Shown one piece after another: positions 26,558 through 36,049 of a stretch of DNA of 64,000 bases (the first letter of the stretch is position 1; every line of letters starts with the position of its first letter). The position numbers were made by a program, and so were the translations under genes. This DNA comes from Candidatus Baldrarchaeota archaeon. Lineage in GTDB: Archaea; Asgardarchaeota; Baldrarchaeia; Baldrarchaeales; DXJG01. Location: assembly GCA_019056805.1 (NCBI GenBank), contig DXJG01000009.1, forward strand, positions 175,454-239,453, in the 5' to 3' direction. The notes beneath the pieces were generated by a model that was not told the DNA's origin, did no database searches, and saw only the letters and a list, made by a program, of their open reading frames with translations.

Positions 26558-27640
26558 TCAGAAATTTTTCCAATATTTTGAAAGAATTTTTTTCAACTCA
26601 TTGACTGTCTCATTTATTTTTCTTTTTTTCTTACTTGGCGTTTTAAAAACACCTATATCGTCGTAAAACTCTACTTCCACCCCAGTTAAACTATATAGAA
26701 CAGCAGAAACAGACAGAGGGAGCGCTAAAAGATTATACCCGCCTTCTAAAACAAATACAATCCTAGAACCACATACCCGCTTAGCTATTCTCAATATTTC
26801 ACCTGAAAGTCTAAAAAAGGTTCTAGATCTCAAATTTAAATTACCCACAGGATCCGCGAAATGAGCATCAAAACCAGCTGAAACCACAATTAAATCAGGA
26901 TTAAAACTCTTAGCTAACGGCTCAACAAAATTTACAAAAACATCCAAATAACAATCTTCAGCAACGCCCAAAGGCAGAGGTACATTGATATTGTACCCTT
27001 CTCCCACACCATAACCTATTTCTTGTATCCCACCTCTTTCTCCATGTTCAAAGTCATATTCATGAAAAGAAACAACTAGAACCGTATTATCATCGTAAAA
27101 AATCTGAGAAGTACCGTCAGAAGGATGTGCATCCCAATCAACAATCATTATACGTTTAACTCCAAGCTTTTCCTGTAAATATCTCACCATAACAGCCACA
27201 TTATTGAAAAAACAAAGCCCCTCAGCATGAGCAATACCCGAATGATGACCTGGCGGACGAACCAGCGCAAAACCCTGAGCATATTTTCCCTTAACAACAA
27301 GTTCACCCGCTTTAATTGCCGTACCAGCCGCAGCAAGCGATGCCTTTAAAGTCCCCCCACTTACATAACTAAGCTCTCCGACCACTCCTTTCCCCATTTT
27401 TGACAATTCATCAATAACATGATAAATATAAGGGTGATGAACACGCTTAATATCCTCAAATTCGGCTTTTCTTCCCTCTGCAATCTCTATCTTACCTTCT
27501 CTTACGAGTTCGCTTTCTCTTAAAAAATTAAGCGTTAATATAATTCGTTGAGGCGACTCAAAACTTTCCATCCATGGACGTGTAAAATCAGTAACATGCA
27601 TCAAGGTATTAGGATGATATAAAACACATACTTTTTTCAT
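26558..27640 (-). CDS. Histone-deacetylase-family hydrolase (AcuC/HdaH-like)
   Basis: 360 residues of the arginase-like deacetylase fold. Motifs in order: RPPGHHSGIAHAEGLCFFNNVAV with the paired catalytic histidines, D-W-D-A-H metal ligands (DWDAHPSDGT, Asp and His kept), SFHEYDFEHG, VSAGFDAHFADP with a metal Asp, and EGGYNLLAL. These zinc hydrolases deacetylate lysines, polyamines or acetoin-linked substrates. The histone-type DxHHGxGT is altered to HPSDGT, closer to acetylpolyamine amidohydrolases. ATG at 27640 has GGTGG upstream, while a TTG at 27652 does not. It is followed by a Nif3-like gene upstream in the same direction. Confidence 0.93.
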   Translation of the reverse strand: MKKVCVLYHPNTLMHVTDFTRPWMESFESPQRIILTLNFLRESELVREGKIEIAEGRKAEFEDIKRVHHPYIYHVIDELSKMGKGVVGELSYVSGGTLKASLAAAGTAIKAGELVVKGKYAQGFALVRPPGHHSGIAHAEGLCFFNNVAVMVRYLQEKLGVKRIMIVDWDAHPSDGTSQIFYDDNTVLVVSFHEYDFEHGERGGIQEIGYGVGEGYNINVPLPLGVAEDCYLDVFVNFVEPLAKSFNPDLIVVSAGFDAHFADPVGNLNLRSRTFFRLSGEILRIAKRVCGSRIVFVLEGGYNLLALPLSVSAVLYSLTGVEVEFYDDIGVFKTPSKKKRKINETVNELKKILSKYWKNF

Positions 27641-27678
27641 GTTAACCACCAACTTCGTATTTAACTCTAAACAACCTC

Positions 27679-28488
27679 TTACCTGTGGTACTCACTCCAT
27701 GGAGGACCAGGATCATAGTAGTGAACCTCTACCTCTGGCAGTTCGAGTTGAAGTATATATGATAAACGTCTCATACCTACGGATTCCGTGGCATAATGCG
27801 TAGCTCCTACAAGTTTAATTCCTAAATTCTTCGCTAAAAGAGCTTCCCTGTGAAGAAATGTACCTGTGACGTAAGTATCAACTCCCTTCTCCTTAGCTCT
27901 CATAAGCAACTCTTCATTTACCCCTCGACCACCAACCACAGCTACACATTTAACTTCCTCATCTAACTTCCCAACATAATGAACACAATTAACATTTAAT
28001 TTATGCATAACAATCTGCAAGAATACAGAAAGATTAAGTTTTCTCTTAACCATGCATATTCTACCTAACGGAATATTATCAGTTCCATAAGATGCGGGCA
28101 ACGTGTCTACAACATTAAGCTCCAATATTTCAGCAAGCGTATCACTAATTCCTCCCTCCACAGCATCCCAATTCGTATGAACAACATATATGTTAATCTT
28201 ATACCTCAAAGCTATCCGCAGAATTTCAAGATAAGTATCCACTATGCGTGAAGTAGGTGTCGAAAAAAGGGGATGATGCGTAATTATCAAATTTACCTTT
28301 TTATGTACAGCTTCGACCATTGCATCATAAGTTGGATCTAGGGTTACCATAATCTTTTTAACCTCAATATCTTTCTGCCTGCTTGGAAAACACGTCCCTA
28401 TTTGCAAACCTATTATATCGCTTTTATGAGCTAATGAAGGAGGAGCTATTTCCTCTAACTTTCTTATAACTTCAAATAAAGACACCAT
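27679..28488 (-). CDS. Nif3-like dinuclear metal-centre protein (YbgI family)
   Basis: 269 residues. Typical features: an N-terminal VIRKLEEIAPPSLAHKSDIIGLQIG, the metal histidines in IITHHPLFS, the segment YVVHTNWDAVEGGISDTLAEIL, and the C-terminal GATHYATESVGM with a final His/Glu ligand. The fold binds two metals and is known from YbgI/Nif3; biochemical function remains debated (GTP cyclohydrolase type 2 homolog naming is historical). ATG at 28488 is chosen over an in-frame TTG at 28503. It lies 38 bases before the deacetylase ATG, probably co-transcribed. Confidence 0.88.
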   Translation of the reverse strand: MVSLFEVIRKLEEIAPPSLAHKSDIIGLQIGTCFPSRQKDIEVKKIMVTLDPTYDAMVEAVHKKVNLIITHHPLFSTPTSRIVDTYLEILRIALRYKINIYVVHTNWDAVEGGISDTLAEILELNVVDTLPASYGTDNIPLGRICMVKRKLNLSVFLQIVMHKLNVNCVHYVGKLDEEVKCVAVVGGRGVNEELLMRAKEKGVDTYVTGTFLHREALLAKNLGIKLVGATHYATESVGMRRLSYILQLELPEVEVHYYDPGPPWSEYHR

Positions 28489-28646
28489 ATTAACCCCATC
28501 CAATAACTCTACACTTTTCCAGATAATAAGTTAAATTAATCATAAGAACATTTTATTTAACTACAGGTAAGAAACCTACCTGAAAAATAGTTTAACCTCT
28601 ATATCATTATTTTGCTTTCCGAGCGATACAAAATCAGGGGTAAAAA

Positions 28647-29996
28647 ATGGCAGAAAAAATTGATAGAGAAGAGATAGCGGTAGAAGCATTAACATTAATC
28701 GAACTTAAAGGATTATCAGCTAGAACCGCTATGAATAAAGTAACCCAAGAAATGGGCATAATAGATTGGAAAGAAAGAGGAGCAGCTCACGCTCTAGTAT
28801 TTGAAGTTCTAAGAAGAAAAAACACCTTGGATAGAATACTAAATCTAGTCTTAAAAGAGGGGTCTACACGTTTAATGCACCCTTATCTAAGAAACCTTTT
28901 GAGACTAGCAATATACCAAATGAAATTTGGAAAAGTAGGCGGGCCACTCGTAACTAATGAAGCCGTTAAAATAACTAAAGAAAAATTTGGAGTAAAAACT
29001 GCAAAATTTGTAAACGCTATCCTAAGACAAGTAGAAAAATTTTCTACCAAAAAAATCTATGAGCATCTCAACGATATCGAAGCATTAAGTATCAAATATT
29101 TTTACCCTACATGGCTTGTTAACTATCTAATCAAGCTAGTAGGAAGAAATATGGCCATAAAAATAATGAAAAAAACAAATACAGTACCGCCAATATACAT
29201 ACGAATAAACACCCTAAAATGCGACAAAAAAAGAGCAATAAAAATGCTTAGAAAAGAAGGAGTTAAAGTAGAAGAAGATAAAGACCTTCCAGAAATAGTA
29301 AAAGTAGTCTCCTATGAAAAACCTGTTACAAGAACAAAAGCATTCCAAGAAGGATACATATACATACAAACAAAATCATCTGCCCTAGTTACCCACGTAT
29401 TAAACCCCTTACCTGGAGACTTCATAATAGATCTATGTGCAGCCCCAGGAGGAAAAACAACCCACATGGCACAGTTAATGAAAAATCAAGGAAAAATCCT
29501 AGCTATAGATCTTAACATTAGAAGAATGGAAGAAATGAAAGAAAAATTCAAAAAACTAGAAGCAAAAATAACTCACCCACTAGTTGCAGACTCACGTATA
29601 CTACATAAAATCACCATGCATAAAGCTGACAAAGTACTAGTAGATGCTCCGTGTAGTTCCACCGGAGCTATCTGGTCTAAACCAGAAATAAAATGGAAAA
29701 TAAAGCCTAGAGATATAAAACGCGTAACTCAAATACAATGGGAACTCCTAACAGCAGCAGCAAAACTTGTAAAAGAAAACGGAATACTTGTATACTCTAC
29801 ATGTTCCATAACATTAGAGGAAAATGAAGTGCTCATTGAAAAATTCCTAAAACTTTACCCAGAATTTAAACTTGTGCCAGCGGAACCCTTCATAGGACTT
29901 GAAGCATATAGAGGTCTAAAAGACGCACAGAGATTGTTTCCCTACCCAAATGAAACGGAAGGATTTTTCATCGCAAAAATGAAAAGAATGTTTTAA
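28647..29996 (+). CDS. NOP2/Sun (RsmB-like) RNA m5C methyltransferase
   Basis: 449 residues. The N-terminal 150 residues form a NusB-like RNA-binding domain (RGAAHALVFEVLRRKNTLDRI). A PUA-like/N1 region precedes the Rossmann methyltransferase, where CAAPGGKTTHMA binds S-adenosylmethionine, DAPCSSTGAI holds the TC-type cysteine, and YSTCSITLEENE the second catalytic cysteine. Archaeal members methylate tRNA or rRNA cytosine. It lies upstream of an intron-containing tRNA gene and is followed 96 bases later by it, but on sequence grounds these are separate transcripts. Confidence 0.94.
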   Translation: MAEKIDREEIAVEALTLIELKGLSARTAMNKVTQEMGIIDWKERGAAHALVFEVLRRKNTLDRILNLVLKEGSTRLMHPYLRNLLRLAIYQMKFGKVGGPLVTNEAVKITKEKFGVKTAKFVNAILRQVEKFSTKKIYEHLNDIEALSIKYFYPTWLVNYLIKLVGRNMAIKIMKKTNTVPPIYIRINTLKCDKKRAIKMLRKEGVKVEEDKDLPEIVKVVSYEKPVTRTKAFQEGYIYIQTKSSALVTHVLNPLPGDFIIDLCAAPGGKTTHMAQLMKNQGKILAIDLNIRRMEEMKEKFKKLEAKITHPLVADSRILHKITMHKADKVLVDAPCSSTGAIWSKPEIKWKIKPRDIKRVTQIQWELLTAAAKLVKENGILVYSTCSITLEENEVLIEKFLKLYPEFKLVPAEPFIGLEAYRGLKDAQRLFPYPNETEGFFIAKMKRMF

Positions 29997-30055
29997 AAAT
30001 AAAAAGAGAAGATATAAGAGTTTTATAGATTTAAAATATCATCTTAAATATTTCA

Positions 30056-30066
30056 AAAAATATTTA
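30056..30066 (+). promoter_or_regulatory. TATA box of the tRNA-Arg gene
   Basis: AAAATATTTAA about 27-37 bases upstream of the first tRNA base, at the spacing expected for archaeal tRNA promoters. Confidence 0.5.
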
Positions 30067-30092
30067 ACAAGCAGCAAAAATTATAGAATGAA

Positions 30093-30196
30093 GGGCCCGT
30101 GGCCTAGCTGGATATGGCGCCGGCCTGCGGATAAAATTTTAAAATGACTTAGTAGAAAGCCGGAGATCCCGGGTTCAAATCCCGGCGGGCCCGCCA
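30093..30196 (+). tRNA. tRNA-Arg (anticodon GCG) with intron
   Basis: Complete cloverleaf. The acceptor stem is GGGCCCG (30093-30099) with CGGGCCC, G discriminator and an encoded CCA. The anticodon arm is CCGGC with a loop C-U-GCG-G-A and closing GCCGG (30159-30163). T arm is CCGGG-TTCAAAT-CCCGG. A 27-base intron (30131-30157) interrupts the anticodon loop at the canonical 37/38 position. Anticodon GCG reads CGC arginine codons. Exon bases close the helices perfectly once the intron is removed. Confidence 0.95.
30131..30157 (+). other. tRNA intron
   Basis: 27-base AT-rich intron at position 37/38 of tRNA-Arg, starting ATAAAATTTT and ending TAGAA. Length and site fit archaeal bulge-helix-bulge introns removed by the tRNA-splicing endonuclease; the bulge-helix-bulge is not drawn here. 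Confidence 0.85.
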
Positions 30197-30242
30197 AACT
30201 AAGAAATTCATTATTCAAACCTAACGTTGAGAGATGACTTAA

Positions 30243-31373
30243 ATGCGCAACACCTCACCCCGATTCGGAAAAGTGCAGCGTATAATGGCAAGAGAAGAAA
30301 TAGATTCGATCCTTTTAATAAACCCTATAAATGTTTATTATGTAACTGGCTTTTCAACAATTTCACCTAGCCTTTCATCTGCAGCAATTATTTCACATGA
30401 AGGAGAAATAACACTTATTGTACCTAAACTAGATGAAACAAGAGCAAAAGAAAGATCATGGACAGGAGATATACGGGTTTATCAACCCTACCCTTTATCG
30501 TTAAACAAAAATAAAGAAAAAGGATTTTTTGAAGTAATTAGAGAAGTACTAAAAGAAAAAAGTCTTGAAAGTTCCATGATAGGTCTTGAGCTTGGTTTTC
30601 TTCCAGTAAAATTCTTTGAAATCTTAAGAAATCACATCCCCAATGCTGGATTCAAAGATATTACTCATGATATGATGTTAGCACGAATGATTAAAGATTA
30701 CAACGAGATAGACAAAATCAAAAAGTCTTTAGAAATCGCTGAAAAGGGTTTAAGAACAGCCATAGAAATAGTAGAACCAGGATTATCCGAAATAGACATA
30801 GCAGCAGAAATAGAAAATGCAATAAGAAAAGCAGGAGCTCAAAAGATAGGTTTCGAAACCGTTGTGGCATCAGGACCAAGATCAGCTCAACCACATGCAA
30901 CAGCTGGAACAAGAAAAATAAACGAAAACGAATTTATAATCATAAACATCTCGGCAGTATTTAGCGAATACTACTCAGATATCACACGAACTCTATTTTT
31001 AGGCACACCTAACGATGAACATAAAAAAATGTTTGAAACAGTTAACGCAGCTTTAAAAGATGCCATAGAAAGGGTAGCACCAGGAACACGAGTCAGCGAC
31101 ATAGACAAAGCAGCTAGAAAAACAATACACAATGCTGGATATGAAAATTACTTCATCCATGCCTCAGGACATGGCATAGGATTAGAATTGCATGAACCTC
31201 CTCAAATAACCAGTAACTGCGAAGATATCCTCAGACCAGGAATGATACTATGTATAGAGCCAGGAATATACGTTCCAGGAAAGGGCGGGGTAAGGATAGA
31301 AAATATGGTGCTTGTAACCGAGGAAGGATATCAAATACTCAACGAGCTACCCGATGATATTTTTCCCTTATGA
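30243..31373 (+). CDS. M24-family aminopeptidase (Xaa-Pro dipeptidase-like)
   Basis: 376 residues. An N-terminal creatinase domain (about 1-145) is followed by the pita-bread domain. Metal ligands of M24 enzymes are seen as D246 (SDITRT), His in HASGHGIGLELHEP, Glu in CIEPGIYVPG and Glu in VRIENMVLVT. The first Asp ligand, in the usual V-I-D-L-G-A, is replaced by N235 (INISAVFS). This could weaken metal binding or mark a different substrate. It follows the tRNA and is monocistronic. ATG at 30243 is used. Confidence 0.85.
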   Translation: MRNTSPRFGKVQRIMAREEIDSILLINPINVYYVTGFSTISPSLSSAAIISHEGEITLIVPKLDETRAKERSWTGDIRVYQPYPLSLNKNKEKGFFEVIREVLKEKSLESSMIGLELGFLPVKFFEILRNHIPNAGFKDITHDMMLARMIKDYNEIDKIKKSLEIAEKGLRTAIEIVEPGLSEIDIAAEIENAIRKAGAQKIGFETVVASGPRSAQPHATAGTRKINENEFIIINISAVFSEYYSDITRTLFLGTPNDEHKKMFETVNAALKDAIERVAPGTRVSDIDKAARKTIHNAGYENYFIHASGHGIGLELHEPPQITSNCEDILRPGMILCIEPGIYVPGKGGVRIENMVLVTEEGYQILNELPDDIFPL

Positions 31374-31375
31374 AC

Positions 31376-32074
<699 letters not shown>

Positions 32075-32175
32075 TCACCATACCGCCCATTATACATTAC
32101 GCTATAACATGCTCAATCAATATAAGTTTACTCGAAAATACAAGCATTGGTACATTGCAACTTAACAATATCAAA

Positions 32176-32197
32176 TTTTGCAATTCTTTTGCAATTC
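32176..32197. repeat. Tandem 11-base direct repeat in the tpiA/fbp divergent region
   Basis: Two perfect copies of TTTTGCAATTC abut (32176-32186 and 32187-32197), followed by a related TTCGTAATTCGAAT. They sit in a 320-base intergenic region between the divergently transcribed tpiA and FBP aldolase/phosphatase genes, a natural place for an operator controlling gluconeogenesis. The rest of this region is AT-rich with no gene. Confidence 0.45.
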
Positions 32198-32389
32198 GTA
32201 ATTCGAATATTTTTTGTTTCAACTGTAAAAAACAGAATATACCAAAATTATATTCAGAAATATCAAATTAGCATTATTTTACTAATACAAGATTATCTAA
32301 AAGGTAACGCGTATAAAATTCGTGAAGATAACTTTTTAAAATTCTAAAACATTTGAATCACACAAAAAATATAGATAGGAGAGGAGAAA

Positions 32390-33604
32390 ATGACACAAAA
32401 AACAACAGTTTCAATAATAAAGGCAGACATAGGTTCACTAGCAGGACACCATGTAGTACATCCAGAACTAATTGAACTTGCCAAAAAGGAACTCGAACAC
32501 GCCAAAAAAGAAGGAATCATAAAAGACTACTACGTATTTAACTGTGGAGACGACCTACAACTACTAATGACGCACGACAAAGGAGAAGGAAATTCACAAG
32601 TCCACGAACTTGCATGGAACACATTCAAAAAAGCAGCAGAAAAAGCAAGAGAAATGAAACTCTACGGCGCAGGGCAAGACTTACTAAAAGAAGCATTCTC
32701 AGGAAACATACGAGGCATGGGACCAGGAGTAGCAGAACTAGAATTCGAAGAAAGAAAATCAGACCCAATCCTAGTATTCGCAGCAGATAAAACAGAACCA
32801 GGAGCATTCAACCTACCACTATTCAAAGTATTCGCAGACCCCTTCAACACCCCAGGACTCGTAATAGACCCAAACATGCACGGACCAGACCTAGAACACA
32901 CAGGATTCAAATTCAAAATACTTGACGTAATAGAAGGAAGAAGCGTAGTCTTAAAAGCACCAGAAGAAATCTACGACATTCTCGCATTAATAGGTACAAC
33001 AGGGCACTATGTAATCGAAAAAATATGGAGATACGACGATCTACCAGCAGCATCAGTATCCATAACAAGACTAAGCTTGATAGCAGGAAAATATGTGGGC
33101 AAACTAGCAGCTATAATGGCTGCTAGGCCTAAAGATGACCCAGTTGCTATCGTACGTGCGCAACACGGTCTTCCAGCCGTAGGCGAAGTACTCGAAGCTT
33201 TTTCATTTCCACACGCCGTCGCAGGTTGGATGCGTGGTAGCCACTACGGGCCCCTAATGCCTGTAGGATTAAAAGATGCTCGATGCACCAGATTCGACGG
33301 CCCCCCAAGAATCGTATGTCTAGGATTCCAAGTATGCAATGGCCATCTAATTGGTCCTTCAGATATGTTTGACGATCCAGCATTTGACAGAACCAGAATG
33401 CTTGCCAACGAAATTGCCGAATATTTCAGAAGACATGGACTCTTCATGCCCCACAGACTCGGTCCAGATGGGAGAAGAACAATAACAGAATTAAACATGT
33501 TCTTCTCCCAGGACTCACGAAATGGAATATACAACGCTACCTCAGGTGCTAGAGAAACTCAGAGAACGATTCAAGTAAACCATTTTCCTTTTATTTTTCA
33601 ATAA
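32390..33604 (+). CDS. Fructose-1,6-bisphosphate aldolase/phosphatase (class V)
   Basis: 404 residues. Bifunctional gluconeogenic enzyme that condenses triose phosphates and then dephosphorylates FBP. The N-terminus MTQKTTVSIIKADIGSLAGHH and the FNCGDDLQLLMTH metal motif are diagnostic, and PNMHGPDLEHTGFKFKIL, AGWMRGSHYGPLMPV and RFDGPPRIVCLGFQ match the family core. Slightly longer than the common 360-390 residues. The first 670 bases use codons ending almost only in A or C, while the later part uses mixed third positions. GAGAGGAG precedes ATG. It is divergent to tpiA. Confidence 0.96.
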   Translation: MTQKTTVSIIKADIGSLAGHHVVHPELIELAKKELEHAKKEGIIKDYYVFNCGDDLQLLMTHDKGEGNSQVHELAWNTFKKAAEKAREMKLYGAGQDLLKEAFSGNIRGMGPGVAELEFEERKSDPILVFAADKTEPGAFNLPLFKVFADPFNTPGLVIDPNMHGPDLEHTGFKFKILDVIEGRSVVLKAPEEIYDILALIGTTGHYVIEKIWRYDDLPAASVSITRLSLIAGKYVGKLAAIMAARPKDDPVAIVRAQHGLPAVGEVLEAFSFPHAVAGWMRGSHYGPLMPVGLKDARCTRFDGPPRIVCLGFQVCNGHLIGPSDMFDDPAFDRTRMLANEIAEYFRRHGLFMPHRLGPDGRRTITELNMFFSQDSRNGIYNATSGARETQRTIQVNHFPFIFQ

Positions 33605-33668
33605 CTTTACAATACTCTAATTTAATTTTTTATTTTCCCAAGATACTCAATTCCAGAAAAATATAAAT

Positions 33669-34730
33669 CTAAAAAATAGCATCGATGAGATTTAAAATAA
33701 ATGTAGGAGGAACAGTGAGATAAAAATAATTTTCGTTAAATACCGATTTAAATAAAATCTCTGATTCTAATAGTTCTTCTACACATTCATTAAGCATATA
33801 TTTTGCTATTTCGTCCCTTATTTCATCGCATAATAAATAATACAAATCTCTTAATTCTTTAAAAGATAAGTATGCCTTTTTAGGTCTTCTTGAGAGATGC
33901 AACGCCATTTTTTCCAGTAAAAGAACGCTTTGCATGTTCATATTTCTTAAAGCTTCCAATATCACAAGATCATCATTTAATATCCAAAGTAAGTCATGAG
34001 AACATTTTCTAACGTCTTCAACGGTTATTTCCATTCCAGAAGCCGCAAACGGATAAAGCCTTCTTAATATTTCAATAGATACACTCGGTCTATTAATGTC
34101 AAACTCGCAAACTAAATCCGTAATGTACCTAATCACATCTATATCAATTTCTATAGGAAACGCTAACTTTACACGTTGCAAAGTTATATCAAAAAGCTGA
34201 CGAGGCGTATAGATTCCAAGTTTCAAAATGAAATCTAAACGATTTTCTAAATTAGAGAAACTTTTTCTTGAAAGAGTTCCGGCATCAGCTGATGCTAAAA
34301 CAATTATATTCCTTTTTTTACTCTCTCTTAAAACTTTACGAAATAAACTGGAATACAGATCAACATCATCTAGCACTAATACTAGGAAAAGATCCTTATA
34401 CTTCTCATTACTTATACATTCAACTTCGTTTCCAATGAAAGAAAACTTTCTTCCACCTATAATATTATTTAAAAATTTCTTATTTTCAGAATCATGCATA
34501 TTGACAAAAACTTTAGGGAATCCATAAGCATCCTTTATTTTCTCCCCTAAATAGTTCACGAAAGCGGTTTTACCTATACCATTAATACCAGTAACCACAA
34601 TGTGCAAGGGGTATTGATGGCTTATTCCATCTTCTACGAATGTTTCTGCTACTTTGAGTTCCTTTTCCCTATGTAATAATTCTGGTGGGATAAAGAAAGG
34701 GTCAAAAATTGCAGCTGGGCCGATATTCAA
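33669..34730 (-). CDS. Orc1/Cdc6-like AAA+ ATPase, divergent
   Basis: 353 residues. Walker A G48-I-N-G-I-G-K54-T55 follows a REKEL segment typical of Orc1/Cdc6, Walker B is LVLDDVD, and VLASADAG corresponds to sensor 1. A lid region with RPSVSIEILRRL precedes a C-terminal winged-helix-like domain (KAYLSFKELRDLYYLLCDEI). The lack of a perfect ORC-type initiator-specific motif makes a paralogous regulator possible; some Orc1/Cdc6 genes lie beside origins. TTG start with GGTGAT five bases upstream. It is divergent to the roadblock-AK6 operon, 140 bases away. Confidence 0.75.
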   Translation of the reverse strand: MNIGPAAIFDPFFIPPELLHREKELKVAETFVEDGISHQYPLHIVVTGINGIGKTAFVNYLGEKIKDAYGFPKVFVNMHDSENKKFLNNIIGGRKFSFIGNEVECISNEKYKDLFLVLVLDDVDLYSSLFRKVLRESKKRNIIVLASADAGTLSRKSFSNLENRLDFILKLGIYTPRQLFDITLQRVKLAFPIEIDIDVIRYITDLVCEFDINRPSVSIEILRRLYPFAASGMEITVEDVRKCSHDLLWILNDDLVILEALRNMNMQSVLLLEKMALHLSRRPKKAYLSFKELRDLYYLLCDEIRDEIAKYMLNECVEELLESEILFKSVFNENYFYLTVPPTFILNLIDAIF

Positions 34731-34873
34731 TTGACATCACCAATTTTATGTTTAAAGTGATGTATTTAAACTCCAATAAAATATTCATTTAAAAGTATAA
34801 ATAACAATTAGAGGGAGAGGTCATTGAAACTATCAACCTTTTTAAGAAGGAGTGAGTAAAAAATAATGGGGAG

Positions 34874-35458
34874 ATGCAAAACTTGATGAATGAGCCCACA
34901 GATGAAAAATTAAAACAAATATCGAAAATGTTAGATGAATTAGAAAGAAAAACAACCTTGGAGGCAATAGCTCTCGTTTCCAAAAGCGGTTTACGTGTAG
35001 CTTGTGCAACAAGTACAGTGGTAGATGCCGACTTATTTTCAGCTTCGGCAGCAGCCTTGATAAATATCGGAGAGAAAACAACACGAGAATTAGGACATGG
35101 AAACCTAAATGATGTAATATTAAGAGGTGAAAATGGTTTTACGATAGTTACAGAGGTAAATCCACAAATGATGCTCGTTGCTAGCTGTAAAGAAACACAT
35201 AAACTAGGGTACTATATGGCGTTACTCAAAAACTATACAAGACGTATAGCTCAAGCTCTTGAACTTCCCTCTATTGAAGAAAAGATCCCACAAGTCCTGG
35301 AAAAACCTTATGTTGAAGAACATCCTACTCCGCCAGCACCACCAAAACCATTAGAAACAAAGACTCCAGAACCAGAGGTTTTAGAAACAGAACCTGAAGA
35401 GAGAGATGAAGAAGAGGAAGCACTACTAGAGGCTCTAAGAGCACTAGAAGAGGAATAA
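34874..35458 (+). CDS. Roadblock/LC7 protein with acidic proline-rich tail
   Basis: 194 residues. The roadblock domain spans about residues 10-125: LEAIALVSKSGLRVACATS, SASAAALINIGEKTTRELG, DVILRGENGFTIVTEV and a last helix LGYYMALLKNYTRRI. A tail of about 70 residues is rich in Pro, Glu and Thr, with a very acidic end (DEEEEALLEALRALEEE). The domain could bind a small GTPase; the tail may be a docking or flexible segment. It ends one base before the AK6 gene, so they form an operon. ATG at 34874 is used; GGGGAG suits an in-frame ATG at 34886 better. Confidence 0.85.
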   Translation: MQNLMNEPTDEKLKQISKMLDELERKTTLEAIALVSKSGLRVACATSTVVDADLFSASAAALINIGEKTTRELGHGNLNDVILRGENGFTIVTEVNPQMMLVASCKETHKLGYYMALLKNYTRRIAQALELPSIEEKIPQVLEKPYVEEHPTPPAPPKPLETKTPEPEVLETEPEERDEEEEALLEALRALEEE

Positions 35459-35459
35459 T

Positions 35460-36044
35460 ATGAGTAAAGTAATAGTCATCTCAGGTACGCCGGGAACGGG
35501 AAAGACTCTAGTATCCTCAATATTAGCTAAAAAAATTAATGGTCTACACGTTAATCTAAGTGAACTTGTGTTAAAAGAGAAATTGTATAAAGAAATTGAT
35601 AAAGAAAGAGAAACTGTTGTAGCAGATTTAAGAAAACTCGTCCCTCGCTTAATAGAGATAATTAAGTCCACTAATTCTCCAATAATAATTGAAGGACACT
35701 ACGCTGAAATTGTCCCAGAATCTTTTATCGATATAGTTATAATTTTAAGAACGCATCCCAAAGAACTCGAAAAAAGATTGAAAGAGAAAAAGTTCAAAGA
35801 AAGCAAAATCCGTGAAAATATACAAGCTGAAATTCTAGGAGTTTGTTCCTATAATGCGTTAAACACCTATAATAAAGAAAAAATCTATGAAATAGATACA
35901 ACTTCGAAAACACCAGACGAAACAGTAGAATTAATATTGAAAATCATAGAAGGAAAAGGGAATGAGTACAAAATAGGAAAGATAGACTGGTTGACAGTAC
36001 TAGAGAAAGAAGGAACTTTAAGCGAATTTTTCAGAGAAAGGTGA
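35460..36044 (+). CDS. AK6/Fap7-type adenylate kinase-like ATPase
   Basis: 194 residues. P-loop SGTPGTGKTLVSS and EGHYAEIVPESFIDIVIIL are the AK6/Fap7 hallmarks, together with LRTHPKELEKRLKEK as a NMP/LID substitute. In eukaryotes Fap7 releases late small-subunit intermediates by remodelling the uS11 environment, and adenylate kinase activity has been reported. RIO2, eS17 and eS26 genes in this window belong to the same assembly pathway. The roadblock gene ends one base upstream; the DUF99 start lies six bases beyond the stop. Confidence 0.9.
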   Translation: MSKVIVISGTPGTGKTLVSSILAKKINGLHVNLSELVLKEKLYKEIDKERETVVADLRKLVPRLIEIIKSTNSPIIIEGHYAEIVPESFIDIVIILRTHPKELEKRLKEKKFKESKIRENIQAEILGVCSYNALNTYNKEKIYEIDTTSKTPDETVELILKIIEGKGNEYKIGKIDWLTVLEKEGTLSEFFRER

Positions 36045-36049
36045 TGCCC

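Noticed and set aside
32147..32347. Short open frame in the tpiA/FBP intergenic region
   Set aside because: No ribosome binding site, biased AT-rich composition, and it would overlap the candidate promoter.
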